From the NCBI RefSeq assembly GCF_014641455.1, contig NZ_BMHT01000005.1, positions 437,357-501,356 on the forward strand: 64,000 bases of DNA, in the 5' to 3' direction. The number at the start of each line of letters is the position of its first letter. Position 1 is the stretch's first letter. The stretch comes from Hymenobacter cavernae (lineage in GTDB: Bacteria; Bacteroidota; Bacteroidia; Cytophagales; Hymenobacteraceae). The position numbers and the translations under genes are program-made. The notes below the pieces were generated by a model, which saw nothing but the letters and a program-made list of their open reading frames with translations, was not told where the DNA came from and did no database searches. Of this stretch, positions 16,243 to 24,721 are shown one piece after another.

Positions 16243-18606
16243 ATGCTGAAATACTTACTGTTAGCAGTCGGTGCCGCCGGGCTGGCCGCTACGCCGTTGC
16301 GGGCCCAGACCACCAACTCGGGCACCGACAAGTTCGCGCAGCTCGAAACCCTGCTGCCGACGCCCAACGAGTACCGCACCGCCAGCGGTGCCCCCGGTCA
16401 CGCCTACTGGCAGCAGCGTGCCGATTACAACATCCGCGTGAAGCTCGACGACGACAAGCAGGCCATCACCGGCTCGGAGGACATCACCTACACCAACCTC
16501 TCGCCCGACGTACTGACTTACCTGTGGGTGCAGCTCGACCAGAACATTCTGGATAAGAACTCGATAACTACCGCTACGCAGGTAGCCAAGGTGCAGGAGA
16601 AGATGACGTTCCAGGCCATGGACTACCTGATGAAGTCGGACTTCGACGGTGGTTTCAAAATTGAATCGGTGAAGATGAAAGGCGGCAAAGATCTGCCCTA
16701 CACCATCAACCACACCATGATGCGCATCGACCTGCCCACGCCGTTGCGGCCGAAGCAGTCCGTGACGTTCAGCATGGCGTGGCACTACAACATCAACGAC
16801 CAGCTCAAGATCAGCGAGCGGTCGGGCTACGAGTATTTCCCGGAGGACAAGAACTACCTCTACGAAATCGCGCAGTTCTACCCGCGCATGGCCGTGTACT
16901 CCGACAATCAGGGCTGGCAGCAAAAGCAATTCCTAGGTCAGGGCGAGTTTACGCTGCCATTCGGCGACTACCGCGTGAGCATCACCGCTCCCGCCGACCA
17001 CGTCGTGGGCGCGACCGGCACCTTGCAGAACCCCGACCAGGTGCTGACCGCCACCCAGCGCAAGCGCCTGGCCGGCGCTGTTGGGGCCAAGAAGCCGGTC
17101 GTTATCGTGACGCAAGACGAAGCCGTGAAGGCCGAAGGCAGCCGCGCCAAAGGCACCAAAACCTGGACGTATGCCGCCAAGAACGTGCGCGACTTCGCTT
17201 GGTGCAGCTCCCGCAAGTTTATCTGGGATGCCCTAGGTATCAAGCAGGGCGGCAAGAACGTGCTGTGCATGAGCTACTACCCGAAGGAAGGCAACCCATT
17301 GTGGGGCCAGTACTCGACGCAGGTGGTAGCCCACACGATCAAGACCTATTCGAAGTTCACCATTCCGTATGAGTACCCCGTAGCTATTTCGGTGCACGGT
17401 CCGGTGGGCGGCATGGAGTACCCGATGATCTGCTTCAACGGCGGCCGCCCAGAGAAAGACGGCACCTACTCGGCGGAGCGGAAGTACGGGATGATTTCGG
17501 TGATTATTCACGAAGTCGGCCACAACTTCTTCCCCATGATCATCAACTCCGATGAGCGCCAGTGGACCTGGATGGACGAAGGCTTGAACAGCTTTGTGCA
17601 GTTCCTGACGGAGCAAGAATGGCAGCGCGACTATCCTTCGCGCCGCGGCGAACCGAAGAACATCGTGCCTTACATGAGCATGGACAAGAACCTGCAAAAC
17701 TCGATCATGACCAACTCGGAGTCGGTGTTGCAGCTAGGTAATAACGCCTACGGCAAGCCCGCTACTGCGCTCAACGTGCTGCGCGAAACTGTGATGGGCC
17801 GGCAACTGTTCGACTACGCTTTCAAGGAATACGCCACGCGTTGGGCCTACAAGCACCCGCAGCCGGCCGATTTCTTCCGCACGATGGAAGACGCTTCGGG
17901 CGTCGACCTCGACTGGTTCTGGCGCGGCTGGTTCTACGGCACCGACCACACCGACCTCAGCATTGAAGGCGTGAAGTGGTACACGGTGGATTCGAAGAAC
18001 CCCGAAATCGAGAATGCCCGCAAGCGCGATATGCTCAACGCGGCGCCCAAAACCATTACGCAGCAGCGCAACCTCACCGACCTGCAAAAGACGCTGGTAG
18101 ATGAGAAGCCCGAGTTGAAGGACTTCTACAACAACTACGACCCCACCGCTACCACCGACGCCGACCGTGCCCGTTATCAGCAGTATGTCAAGACGTTGAA
18201 CGCCGATCAGCAGAAACGCCTCAATAATGGCTTGCAGTTCTACGAGGTGAACCTGCGCAACCTAGGTGGCTTGGTGATGCCCGTTATCGTACAGATGACC
18301 TACGAAGATGGCAAGCAGGAACTAGTGAACATTCCGGCTGAGATCTGGCGTAAGAACAACGAAGAAGTGACGAAAGTCTTCGTGACGGAGAAGCCCGTAG
18401 TTGCCTTCACCCTCGACCCCTACCTGCAAACCGCCGACACCGACCTGAGCAACAACAGCTTCCCGCGTAAGCTAGCTCCGTCGCGCTTCGAGCTGTTTCA
18501 GCAGCAGCAGCAAGCCGTTCCGAACCCCATGCAGCAGCAGTCAAGTGCTGCTAACCCGGAGAAAAAAGCAAACGGCACCGGCAGCACCAGTGGCGGCACG
18601 AATTAA
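16243..18606 (+). CDS. M1 family metallopeptidase, exported
   Basis: A 787-residue zinc aminopeptidase-like protein. The N-terminus MLKYLLLAVGAAGLAATPLRA is a signal peptide. An M1 beta-sandwich domain (about 45-330) precedes the catalytic domain: GPVGGMEYPMICF takes the place of the GxMEN substrate motif, and HEVGHNFF (His423, Glu424, His427) with WMDEGLNSF (Glu446) gives the HExxH-18-E zinc site. A long C-terminal region ends in a Gln-rich, low-complexity tail (QQQQQAVPNPMQQQ). It probably acts in the periplasm on imported peptides. It is a single gene with a -7 promoter element upstream and its own terminator. Confidence 0.92.
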   Translation: MLKYLLLAVGAAGLAATPLRAQTTNSGTDKFAQLETLLPTPNEYRTASGAPGHAYWQQRADYNIRVKLDDDKQAITGSEDITYTNLSPDVLTYLWVQLDQNILDKNSITTATQVAKVQEKMTFQAMDYLMKSDFDGGFKIESVKMKGGKDLPYTINHTMMRIDLPTPLRPKQSVTFSMAWHYNINDQLKISERSGYEYFPEDKNYLYEIAQFYPRMAVYSDNQGWQQKQFLGQGEFTLPFGDYRVSITAPADHVVGATGTLQNPDQVLTATQRKRLAGAVGAKKPVVIVTQDEAVKAEGSRAKGTKTWTYAAKNVRDFAWCSSRKFIWDALGIKQGGKNVLCMSYYPKEGNPLWGQYSTQVVAHTIKTYSKFTIPYEYPVAISVHGPVGGMEYPMICFNGGRPEKDGTYSAERKYGMISVIIHEVGHNFFPMIINSDERQWTWMDEGLNSFVQFLTEQEWQRDYPSRRGEPKNIVPYMSMDKNLQNSIMTNSESVLQLGNNAYGKPATALNVLRETVMGRQLFDYAFKEYATRWAYKHPQPADFFRTMEDASGVDLDWFWRGWFYGTDHTDLSIEGVKWYTVDSKNPEIENARKRDMLNAAPKTITQQRNLTDLQKTLVDEKPELKDFYNNYDPTATTDADRARYQQYVKTLNADQQKRLNNGLQFYEVNLRNLGGLVMPVIVQMTYEDGKQELVNIPAEIWRKNNEEVTKVFVTEKPVVAFTLDPYLQTADTDLSNNSFPRKLAPSRFELFQQQQQAVPNPMQQQSSAANPEKKANGTGSTSGGTN

Positions 18607-18638
18607 TTCCGCAGCAAGTATTATTTAATGTTAATATT

Positions 18639-18676
18639 AAGAACCCGATAGCTAAGTGCTGTCGGGTTCTTCTTTT
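18639..18676 (+). terminator. terminator after M1 peptidase
   Basis: AAGAACCCGA pairs with TCGGGTTCTT, followed by TCTTTTTT. Confidence 0.88.
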
Positions 18677-18747
18677 TTATTCATGCAACCAATCTGCCCC
18701 AGCTAGAATCTAGTAGTTGCCCTACACGCTATTCTCCTTCCACTTTT

Positions 18748-19182
18748 ATGAAAAAACTAGCTCTGTACTGCCTCAGTGCTTTATTTCTAACTAATCTTAC
18801 CAGCTGCGAAGAAGAAGTTATTGCGCCGCAGTGCGTCAACGGCATCGTGCTCGGCACCACCTGCGACGGGGCTTATCTTATTCAGTTAGATACCAATGTA
18901 CCCCTAGGTACCAGCGTGGTATTCAGGGGCGACGGCGGTGCGGTGCTGGCGGGCGCGGGCGACACGACGGGCACTGCTTACGCCAATGTAGTTGAAACCT
19001 TCGTGGCCTTGCCGAGCGGCATTACCCGCGGTCAGCAACTGTTCTTCGATGTGCGCAAAGCGAAGGATAAGGAGCTGGTTCATAATTACTGCATGGCCAA
19101 CGTGCACTGGTACGACGCGCCGCAGGTGATTCTGACGAATATCTCGGAAACCGCCTGTGCTACTACGCGCACGGAGGATTAA
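18748..19182 (+). CDS. hypothetical small lipoprotein
   Basis: A 144-residue protein. MKKLALYCLSALFLTNLTSC is a lipoprotein signal with Cys at about residue 20 followed by EEE. The mature part has several Cys residues (APQCVNG, TTCDGAYL, HNYCMAN, SETACAT), which could form disulfides. I recognise no domain. The next lipoprotein gene starts 31 bases downstream on the same strand, so they may be co-transcribed. Confidence 0.7.
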   Translation: MKKLALYCLSALFLTNLTSCEEEVIAPQCVNGIVLGTTCDGAYLIQLDTNVPLGTSVVFRGDGGAVLAGAGDTTGTAYANVVETFVALPSGITRGQQLFFDVRKAKDKELVHNYCMANVHWYDAPQVILTNISETACATTRTED

Positions 19183-19213
19183 GCTCTTTACCGAGCTGCT
19201 TTGCTTATTACAG

Positions 19214-19876
19214 ATGCGCATTTACTCTATACTCGCAGCCTTTATTCTAACTTATGGGCTGTGTAACTGTCAAAGTCACGTTGGGAAAAAGGTACATACT
19301 ACCACAAAGCAGTCACCTAGGCCCGCAATTGACTCAACACAAATTAAATTGCATCAACTGATTGCTTTATACCCTGTAAGGGCTTTACCCTTGAAACTCT
19401 CTACCGAGCGCGTTGAAGCTGACCCAGAGATAAAAGATTCTGTTGCTAATGGGATACCAATTCCTAGCCATCTTCTTGATCTATTTCCCGAGCGGCTTTA
19501 TTCAGAAAACGGCAGTGATGTATTTGCGGTAGCAAAACTCAATTTGCCAGAAGAACGAATCGGCCTCTTGACTCGTGTTCCAAGTGTATATGTATCCAGT
19601 AAAATCAAGCTATTTGTGTTAAATAGCCGCACTGGTCAATTAGAATCAGAATGTGAAGTAGCCGAGACATTTGGCGACGCGGGTGACACTTACGTGCGAA
19701 CAGCAGAAATACGTCCGTCAGAAAATCAGAGCTTTCTTATCAAAGTTAAGCAAAACACTTGCTGGCCACTTGATGAAGAATTGAGCAAGTTCAAATGTGC
19801 CGATTCGTTGTTTATTTACAGTTTACACAACAATAAGCTTGACTTACTAAGTAAGAAAGGCACCCGTCACGAATAG
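19214..19876 (+). CDS. hypothetical lipoprotein
   Basis: A 220-residue protein from the ATG at 19214; the frame is open upstream to 19157, but that part overlaps the previous gene. The signal MRIYSILAAFILTYGLCNC gives a lipobox-like LCNC. Codon use is more AT-rich than in the neighbours. The region LLTRVPSVYVSSKIKLFVLN with RTGQLESECEVAETFGDAG looks like beta-strand-rich sequence, but I recognise no family. It ends 26 bases before the PH-domain gene. Confidence 0.65.
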   Translation: MRIYSILAAFILTYGLCNCQSHVGKKVHTTTKQSPRPAIDSTQIKLHQLIALYPVRALPLKLSTERVEADPEIKDSVANGIPIPSHLLDLFPERLYSENGSDVFAVAKLNLPEERIGLLTRVPSVYVSSKIKLFVLNSRTGQLESECEVAETFGDAGDTYVRTAEIRPSENQSFLIKVKQNTCWPLDEELSKFKCADSLFIYSLHNNKLDLLSKKGTRHE

Positions 19877-19902
19877 CTCTGGTTCTTAAATAACTCCACC
19901 AC

Positions 19903-20277
19903 ATGGGAATTCTCGACAGCCTCCTCGGCAATGCGTCCGAAAGCGACGCGCAATCGTTGCAACAAGAGCTTACCCGCGTGCTGGGTGCGGGCGAACAGAT
20001 CCAAAAAGCCTACGCCATTTTCCGCGACCAGCTCATCTTCACCAACAAGCGGCTGATTCTGGTGAATAAGCAAGGCGTAACCGGCAAGAAAGTCGAATAC
20101 CTGAGTGTTCCGTACCGCAGCATCGAGCGGTTTTCGATGGAAACCACCGGCCACTTCGACCTGGAAGCGGAGCTAAAAATCTGGGTACGCGGCCAGGTTG
20201 AGCCGCTTGGCTTTACCTTCCGCAACGATACTAGCATCTACGACGTGTACCGCACCCTAGGTGAGCACGCGCTGTGA
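19903..20277 (+). CDS. bacterial PH-domain protein
   Basis: A 124-residue soluble protein. After a short N-terminal helix (MGILDSLLGNASESD), the rest fits a bacterial pleckstrin-homology domain (PF08000 type): IFRDQLIFTNKRLILVNKQG, then KVEYLSVPYRSIERFSMET, then a hydrophobic DLEAELKIWV strand and a C-terminal helix. Such proteins are common in bacteria, and some act at the envelope in stress responses; the specific role here is unknown. Its stop is followed at once by a long inverted repeat and the convergent ndh gene. Confidence 0.85.
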   Translation: MGILDSLLGNASESDAQSLQQELTRVLGAGEQIQKAYAIFRDQLIFTNKRLILVNKQGVTGKKVEYLSVPYRSIERFSMETTGHFDLEAELKIWVRGQVEPLGFTFRNDTSIYDVYRTLGEHAL

Positions 20278-20353
20278 AGGTGAGATGGTGGAGTAGTGAG
20301 ATGGTGAGTTTTTACTGCTAGTGAAGCAGACTCACTCCTTCACTATTTCACCT
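20278..20353. repeat. inverted repeat of GTGAGATGGTG type (family F)
   Basis: AGGTGAGATGGTGGAGTAGT at 20278 pairs imperfectly with the sequence ending CACTATTTCACCT at 20353. It bridges the convergent ends of the PH-domain gene and ndh. It is similar in composition to the hairpin at 56946-57093. Confidence 0.7.
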
Positions 20354-21725
20354 CTATCGGCGTCTGGATAGCAGGCGGTGTGGGGTTGTACTCGGGAGTG
20401 GCTACTTGCCGTTCTGCGGTTTTTTTGCCTTTGTCGTCCTTCATGTCTTTGCGACTGAAGGGGCGAATAATCAGGCGTAGCGCCTGATCGGAGCTGAAGT
20501 AGCCAATGGCCCAGTCGGCGAAGGCCACGACTTTGTTGCGGAAGCCAACCAACGTCATCAGGTGCACGAACAGCCACGTAAACCAGCCAAAGATGCCGTT
20601 GAAATGCACGTCTTTGGGCAAATCGACGACGGCTTTGTTGCGGCTCACAATGGCCATCACGCCTTTGTTGAAATACTTGAAATCGAGCGGTGGCTGCCCT
20701 TTGAGGATGCGCTTGAAGTTCTTACCTAGGTGCACGCCCTGCTGCTGAGCCACGGGCGCGAGCATTGGCAAGCCTTCCGGCATCTCGTCGGTCAACATGT
20801 TAGCTACATCGCCGATGGCATAAATATTCTCGAAGCCTACTACCCGATTCCAGCTATTCACGTTGATACGCTTGTTACGCGTCACGACTTCGGGCGGCAG
20901 GCCGGGCACTTCAGCCCCGTTCACCCCAGCCGCCCAAATTAGGTTTTCGGTCGGGATGTATTCGGTGTCGGTGTAGTAAACGCGGCAATCTTCGAAGCGC
21001 TTCACGCGGGTGTTCAGCCTAATCTTCACACCTAGCTCTTCCAGGTAGCGTTGCGCGTCTTGCTGCGACTTCTTCGACATGGGCTTCAGCACCGCTGGTC
21101 CTGCTTCCAGCAGAAAGATCTGCATGTGCTCCAGATTCAGCTCCGGGTAGTCTTTCGGCAGTACGTGCTTGCGCATCTCGGCCAGTGAGCCGCTGATTTC
21201 AACGCCCGTTGCGCCGCCGCCTACCACCACGATATTCATTAGTGCCTGATACTGCTCCCCGCTTTGCGCAAGTAAGGCCTTCTCGAAGTTCTGGAAGATA
21301 AAGCTCCTCAGGTTCAAGGCATTCGGAATGCTCTTGATCTGCATACTATTCTTCTCGATGCTGTCATTTCCGAAGAAATTGGTCAGAGAGCCGGTAGCCA
21401 GCACCAGATGATCGTATTGGATTTCGCCCACGCTGGTTACTACTATGTTGCGCGCCGAGTCGATGTGCTGCACGTCGGCCATGCGATAGAAGAAATTCTT
21501 TTGCCCGGCGAAAATCTTGCGAATTGGATAGGCAATACTGTCGGCCTCCAGCGCGCCGGTAGCTACCTGGTAGAGCAGCGGCTGAAACTTATGGTAGTTG
21601 TTGCGGTCGATAACAACTACTTGCACGGGAGCGTCGCGCAGTTCTTTAGCTAAGCGCAAACCACCAAACCCGCACCCGATAATGACGATGCGCGGATGAG
21701 AAGAAACCGGAATATTGGCATCCAT
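20343..21725 (-). CDS. ndh: type II NADH dehydrogenase
   Basis: A 460-residue FAD-dependent NAD(P)H:quinone oxidoreductase that passes electrons from NADH to the quinone pool without pumping protons. Two dinucleotide-binding loops are present: VIIGCGFGGLRLAKEL near residue 10 for FAD, and IVVVGGGATGVEISG near 165 for NADH. The conserved WAAGVNG and YAIGDVANM blocks follow. The C-terminal region has a hydrophobic stretch for membrane binding (GIFGWFTWLFVHLMTLVG). The same window encodes complex I, so this organism has two NADH entry points. The tail is Lys/Pro-rich. Confidence 0.93.
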   Translation of the reverse strand: MDANIPVSSHPRIVIIGCGFGGLRLAKELRDAPVQVVVIDRNNYHKFQPLLYQVATGALEADSIAYPIRKIFAGQKNFFYRMADVQHIDSARNIVVTSVGEIQYDHLVLATGSLTNFFGNDSIEKNSMQIKSIPNALNLRSFIFQNFEKALLAQSGEQYQALMNIVVVGGGATGVEISGSLAEMRKHVLPKDYPELNLEHMQIFLLEAGPAVLKPMSKKSQQDAQRYLEELGVKIRLNTRVKRFEDCRVYYTDTEYIPTENLIWAAGVNGAEVPGLPPEVVTRNKRINVNSWNRVVGFENIYAIGDVANMLTDEMPEGLPMLAPVAQQQGVHLGKNFKRILKGQPPLDFKYFNKGVMAIVSRNKAVVDLPKDVHFNGIFGWFTWLFVHLMTLVGFRNKVVAFADWAIGYFSSDQALRLIIRPFSRKDMKDDKGKKTAERQVATPEYNPTPPAIQTPIEVK

Positions 21726-21874
21726 ACTAGTTCGAGAGAAAATGCGGCGCTAGTGTTCCAATACCCTTACCTACAAATCATTGGACTGGTTGCTCAAATC
21801 TGCGACGCTTGACCTTTTTCCAATAAAGCCCACACCCTGACTAAGGACGATACTGTGAACCTAGCTTTCTAAAA

Positions 21875-21904
21875 CAACAACGCCCAGTGGAAGCTGGGCG
21901 TTGT
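21875..21904 (-). terminator. terminator for the regulatory-domain gene
   Basis: AACAACGCCCAG pairs with CTGGGCGTTGT, with a T-rich run on the minus-strand side. It lies just downstream of the minus-strand gene ending at 21915. Confidence 0.8.
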
Positions 21905-21914
21905 GTTGGTGTGC

Positions 21915-22604
21915 TTAGTCGTCGCTATTATCTTTCTTTTTGAAGTCGCCGTTTTTGACCTGGTTGATCAACTGTAGCCAACTAAAGGGATTGAGCAGCG
22001 GGTTGGAAGTGTACTGCGACGGCGCCGTGCCCATGCGGCGGTTGTAGTCGTTTTGCTGCAACTGCATGGTCTGGCGGTAGTTGCCCATGCTCGTGACCGG
22101 CGCGTTGTTGAAGATGCGCTGCATAATCTCGGGGTTGAGATTGTCGGCGGCGCGGGAGCCGCGCTCTTTCGGCAATCGGAGCGCTAGGAATGCTTCTTTA
22201 AACTCCTTTTCGGTGGCGTACGGGAAGATGCGCACTTCGGGCAGAATCGTCGCGTCTTCCTTGAGCTGCACAATCACGGAATAGCTCTGACGGGTGTAGT
22301 TGGCCGGAATAACAACCGTCTGATTGCGGTAGCCCAATGAGCGAATGATGATACTATCACCGGCCAACACGGGCAGCGAAAAGTAGCCGTATTCGTTGGT
22401 AGCCGTGCCACGACCCGCCTTCGGAACGAAGATGGAAGCGCCCGGCACTCCTAACAGACTGTCGCCGGTGGCCACGATGCCGGTGAACTGCACCACGGCC
22501 CGCTGGCCCTGAGCTTTTGCGGGCGCACCTAGGCCTAGCAGCACTATGGTTAGCGCGAGTACGAACCCCGCTGTAAACAAACGAAATCGAACAAAACCAA
22601 GCAT
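21915..22604 (-). CDS. carboxypeptidase-regulatory-like domain protein
   Basis: A 229-residue exported protein. The N-terminal signal ends near VLLGLGAPAKA. The segment VQFTGIVATGDSLLGVPGAS with GRGTATNEYGYFSLPVLAGD and IIIRSLGYRNQ is a CarboxypepD_reg-like beta-sandwich (PF13715), a domain common in Bacteroidota outer-membrane and surface proteins. The rest (FKEAFLALRLPKERGS, then an Asn/Gln-rich tail) has no known match. The domain usually sits at the N-terminus of TonB-dependent receptors, but no barrel follows here, so this is a standalone form. Confidence 0.8.
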   Translation of the reverse strand: MLGFVRFRLFTAGFVLALTIVLLGLGAPAKAQGQRAVVQFTGIVATGDSLLGVPGASIFVPKAGRGTATNEYGYFSLPVLAGDSIIIRSLGYRNQTVVIPANYTRQSYSVIVQLKEDATILPEVRIFPYATEKEFKEAFLALRLPKERGSRAADNLNPEIMQRIFNNAPVTSMGNYRQTMQLQQNDYNRRMGTAPSQYTSNPLLNPFSWLQLINQVKNGDFKKKDNSDD

Positions 22605-22663
22605 ACTGGGTAGGATAGATTACAATAATACGGCTCTTTCGGGGGGTGCCGGCCGCTTTACCG

Positions 22664-22671
22664 TAAATTTG
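22664..22671 (+). promoter_or_regulatory. -7-like element before ArsR-type regulator
   Basis: TAAATTTG fits TAnnTTTG and lies 41 bases before the ATG at 22713. The upstream -33 half is not convincing. Confidence 0.4.
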
Positions 22672-22712
22672 TTGACGCTAGAGCGGCCTTTCCGCCTGCG
22701 TTTCGCTAAAAG

Positions 22713-23108
22713 ATGCGCCTGAAACACTTTACCGTTGCATTCGGCCAGCAAGTATTTAAAGCGTTCGGCGACGAGTCGCGGGTGCGCATCCTGCATCTGC
22801 TGTGGCGCAATCAGGAAATGTGCATTTCTGACCTGGAACAGGTGCTGGACTTCACCCAAACGAAAACCTCGCGCCAACTCTTGTACCTCAAAAACGCTGG
22901 TCTCGTGAGCTTTCGCCGGCTCGACAACTGGATATTCTATTTCCTGAAGGAAGAAACCGCTGATCTGGTTCAACAGCTCCTGGCCTTTATGGAGCGCGAT
23001 CCGCAGCTCATGCACGATCAGCAGATCTACAAAACGCTGTGGTCGAATCGGGAGCTGGCCGCGTACAAGCTCCAAAACCGCCGCTGGACCGGCACCGCGC
23101 CTCTATGA
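22713..23108 (+). CDS. ArsR/SmtB-type transcriptional regulator
   Basis: A 131-residue protein with a winged helix-turn-helix: FKAFGDESRVRILHLLW, then CISDLEQVLDFTQTKTSRQL as the recognition region, then LLYLKNAGLVSFRR and a wing (LDNWIFYFLK). This is the ArsR family, whose members often release DNA on binding metals or redox signals. One Cys is present in the helix (EMCISDLE), but the classic CxC metal site is absent. The stop overlaps the start of the ferredoxin gene by ATGA, so the two are translated together, and the regulator probably controls its partner. Confidence 0.9.
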   Translation: MRLKHFTVAFGQQVFKAFGDESRVRILHLLWRNQEMCISDLEQVLDFTQTKTSRQLLYLKNAGLVSFRRLDNWIFYFLKEETADLVQQLLAFMERDPQLMHDQQIYKTLWSNRELAAYKLQNRRWTGTAPL

Positions 23109-23419
23109 AACTTGACCATCATCTTTTCGTCTGCACCAACCAGAAAAGCGGTGTTGGCGAAGACCTGGCCAAAGCGCTGAAAAAGGAGCTGAAGAAGCAG
23201 CACCTGAAATCCGTCTTTGCGGATGGCGAGAAGCACAAGAACCGCGTGCAAACCTGCAACTGCCTGGATGTGTGCAAACATTGTAAAAAAGGCTCTGGGG
23301 CGGCCGTAGTGGTTTACCCGGAAGGCGTTTTCTACGGTGACGTAAAACCCGGCGACGCGGCCGACATCGTGCACGACCACCTAGGTGCCGGGCAAGTAGT
23401 TACGCGCCTGCTGCTGTAG
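23105..23419 (+). CDS. thioredoxin-like 2Fe-2S ferredoxin
   Basis: A 104-residue protein from the ATG at 23105, which overlaps the regulator's stop (ATGA). It has the order of motifs seen in (2Fe-2S) ferredoxin-domain proteins of the thioredoxin fold: HHLFVCTNQK with a Cys, then VQTCNCLDVCKHC with several Cys, then VVVYPEGVFYGDV. These Cys residues are likely cluster ligands. It probably shuttles electrons in the cytoplasm or carries a cluster. The TAG stop lies inside the left arm of the long inverted repeat that follows, so a hairpin forms at the end of the reading frame. Confidence 0.88.
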   Translation: MKLDHHLFVCTNQKSGVGEDLAKALKKELKKQHLKSVFADGEKHKNRVQTCNCLDVCKHCKKGSGAAVVVYPEGVFYGDVKPGDAADIVHDHLGAGQVVTRLLL

Positions 23420-23536
23420 GAACGCGCCACGGCGCGTTCGGCGTTGAACGTTGTCGTGTGGTGTATTACTTCCATCATCCGCAAGTCGTTCAACGGGGAT
23501 GTTCACGCGCCGAACGCGCCACGGCGCGTTCCTACA
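23415..23536. repeat. long inverted repeat, family C (GGAACGCGCC type)
   Basis: TGTAGGAACGCGCCACGGCG at 23415 pairs with the sequence ending GCGTTCCTACA at 23536; about 27 of 29 arm bases are complementary. Each arm is itself a palindrome (GGAACGCGCC..GGCGCGTTCC). A half copy lies at 55789-55813. Confidence 0.9.
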
Positions 23537-23566
23537 GATTGTTCATTGTTAATTGATTACTGATCA

Positions 23567-24262
23567 TTGAAAGCCTACCGCCACCTCTTCTTCGACCTCG
23601 ACCACACGCTTTGGGATTTTGAGAAAAACGCCGATGAAACGCTGCGCACCTTGTTCGAGCTGCACGACCTAGGTCGCTATGATTTCTCCGTTGACACATT
23701 TATTGCGCGCTACAGCGAAGTAAATCATGCCTTGTGGCGGCTTTACCAAGCCAACAAGATCGACCAGAAGGCGCTGCGCAACATTCGTTTCACGCGCACG
23801 CTCACGAAGCTAGGTGTGCCCGAGGAAGAGCAGCCCACGAATATCTCGGCGCAGTTCACGGATATTCTGCCGTACAAGTCGGCTGTCTTTCCCTACACCC
23901 ACGAGGTGCTCGACTACCTGCGCGACAAAGGCTACGTGCTGCACTTGATTACCAATGGCTTCCAGGATATCCAGCACACTAAGCTAGCTTCCTCGCGCCT
24001 CACCGACTACTTCGTGGAGGTCGTGACCTCCGAGCACATCGGCTGCCTGAAGCCCGACCGCCGCATCTTCGACCATGCGCTGGAGCGCGCTAATGCTACC
24101 GCCGCCGAAAGCCTGATGATTGGCGACAACCTGGAATGCGACGTGCTAGGTGCCTTCAACGCAGGCATCGACCAGGTGTATTTCAATCCCGAAAAGCGCC
24201 GCCACTTCGCCCAAATCACGTATGAAATTAGCTGCCTGAGCGAGCTGAAGGCGATTTTGTAG
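23567..24262 (+). CDS. YjjG-type HAD nucleotidase
   Basis: A 231-residue HAD hydrolase that starts with TTG at 23567. The family-typical N-terminus KAYRHLFFDLDHTLWDFEKN begins there, so TTG is supported and no ATG fits. Motif I is FDLDHTLWDF (the two Asp residues), motif II is LITNGF, and motif III/IV is Lys in CLKPDRRIF then MIGDNLECDVLGA. This matches the noncanonical pyrimidine nucleotidase YjjG, which removes phosphate from nucleoside monophosphates including damaged ones. A separate hypothetical gene starts 8 bases downstream. Confidence 0.9.
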   Translation: MKAYRHLFFDLDHTLWDFEKNADETLRTLFELHDLGRYDFSVDTFIARYSEVNHALWRLYQANKIDQKALRNIRFTRTLTKLGVPEEEQPTNISAQFTDILPYKSAVFPYTHEVLDYLRDKGYVLHLITNGFQDIQHTKLASSRLTDYFVEVVTSEHIGCLKPDRRIFDHALERANATAAESLMIGDNLECDVLGAFNAGIDQVYFNPEKRRHFAQITYEISCLSELKAIL

Positions 24263-24269
24263 TGACTAT

Positions 24270-24629
24270 ATGGAGAAGATTCCCTTGAAGGTCTGGAATC
24301 GGATTGTGATGCTTCAGGCTCCGATTGCTGCAGAAATCCCAATTGCTGATGCACGTTATCGACGGTGGATAGAAATTTCTCCTAACTACCAATATAAAGC
24401 AGTTGGGCCTCCTGTCCCTAATCATGAATACTCCATCTGTGATACAGTTTTTGACATTGAATTACTAAGAATTCACGAACCCCACGGTGATGAAGATCTA
24501 GCTCTGGTGAGCCAAAGTCACTATTACGTTAGTAATGAAGATGAACTCTATCAGCAGCTCGCAGAATTGAACGTAGATCCTACTTTGTTTAACTCTCCCT
24601 GGCGAGTAGAACATCCTTATTATAGTTAA
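24270..24629 (+). CDS. hypothetical protein
   Basis: A 119-residue, AT-richer protein with no motif I recognise. It is mostly soluble (IVMLQAPIAAEIPIADARYR, then a Tyr/Pro-rich segment and an acidic EDELYQQLAELN). It starts 8 bases after the YjjG-type gene and may be co-transcribed with it. It looks like a real gene because the frame is open, spacing is tight and there is no competing frame. Its function is unknown. Confidence 0.6.
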   Translation: MEKIPLKVWNRIVMLQAPIAAEIPIADARYRRWIEISPNYQYKAVGPPVPNHEYSICDTVFDIELLRIHEPHGDEDLALVSQSHYYVSNEDELYQQLAELNVDPTLFNSPWRVEHPYYS

Positions 24630-24678
24630 GAAGGCTTAGCAGCAAATCTTTATCTGGGCGCCTAGCCGACCATTATTT

Positions 24679-24686
24679 TACCTTTG
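24679..24686 (+). promoter_or_regulatory. -7 element before pruA
   Basis: TACCTTTG fits TAnnTTTG and lies 36 bases before the pruA ATG. No good TTG lies 19-21 bases upstream. Confidence 0.45.
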
Positions 24687-24721
24687 CTCCACCCTCTCAC
24701 CGTCAACCAACCCCGAAAACA

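Noticed and set aside
23415..23536. CRISPR-like or terminator reading of the family C repeat
   Set aside because: Only one inverted pair, no regular spacers and no T run; it fits a dispersed inverted repeat.
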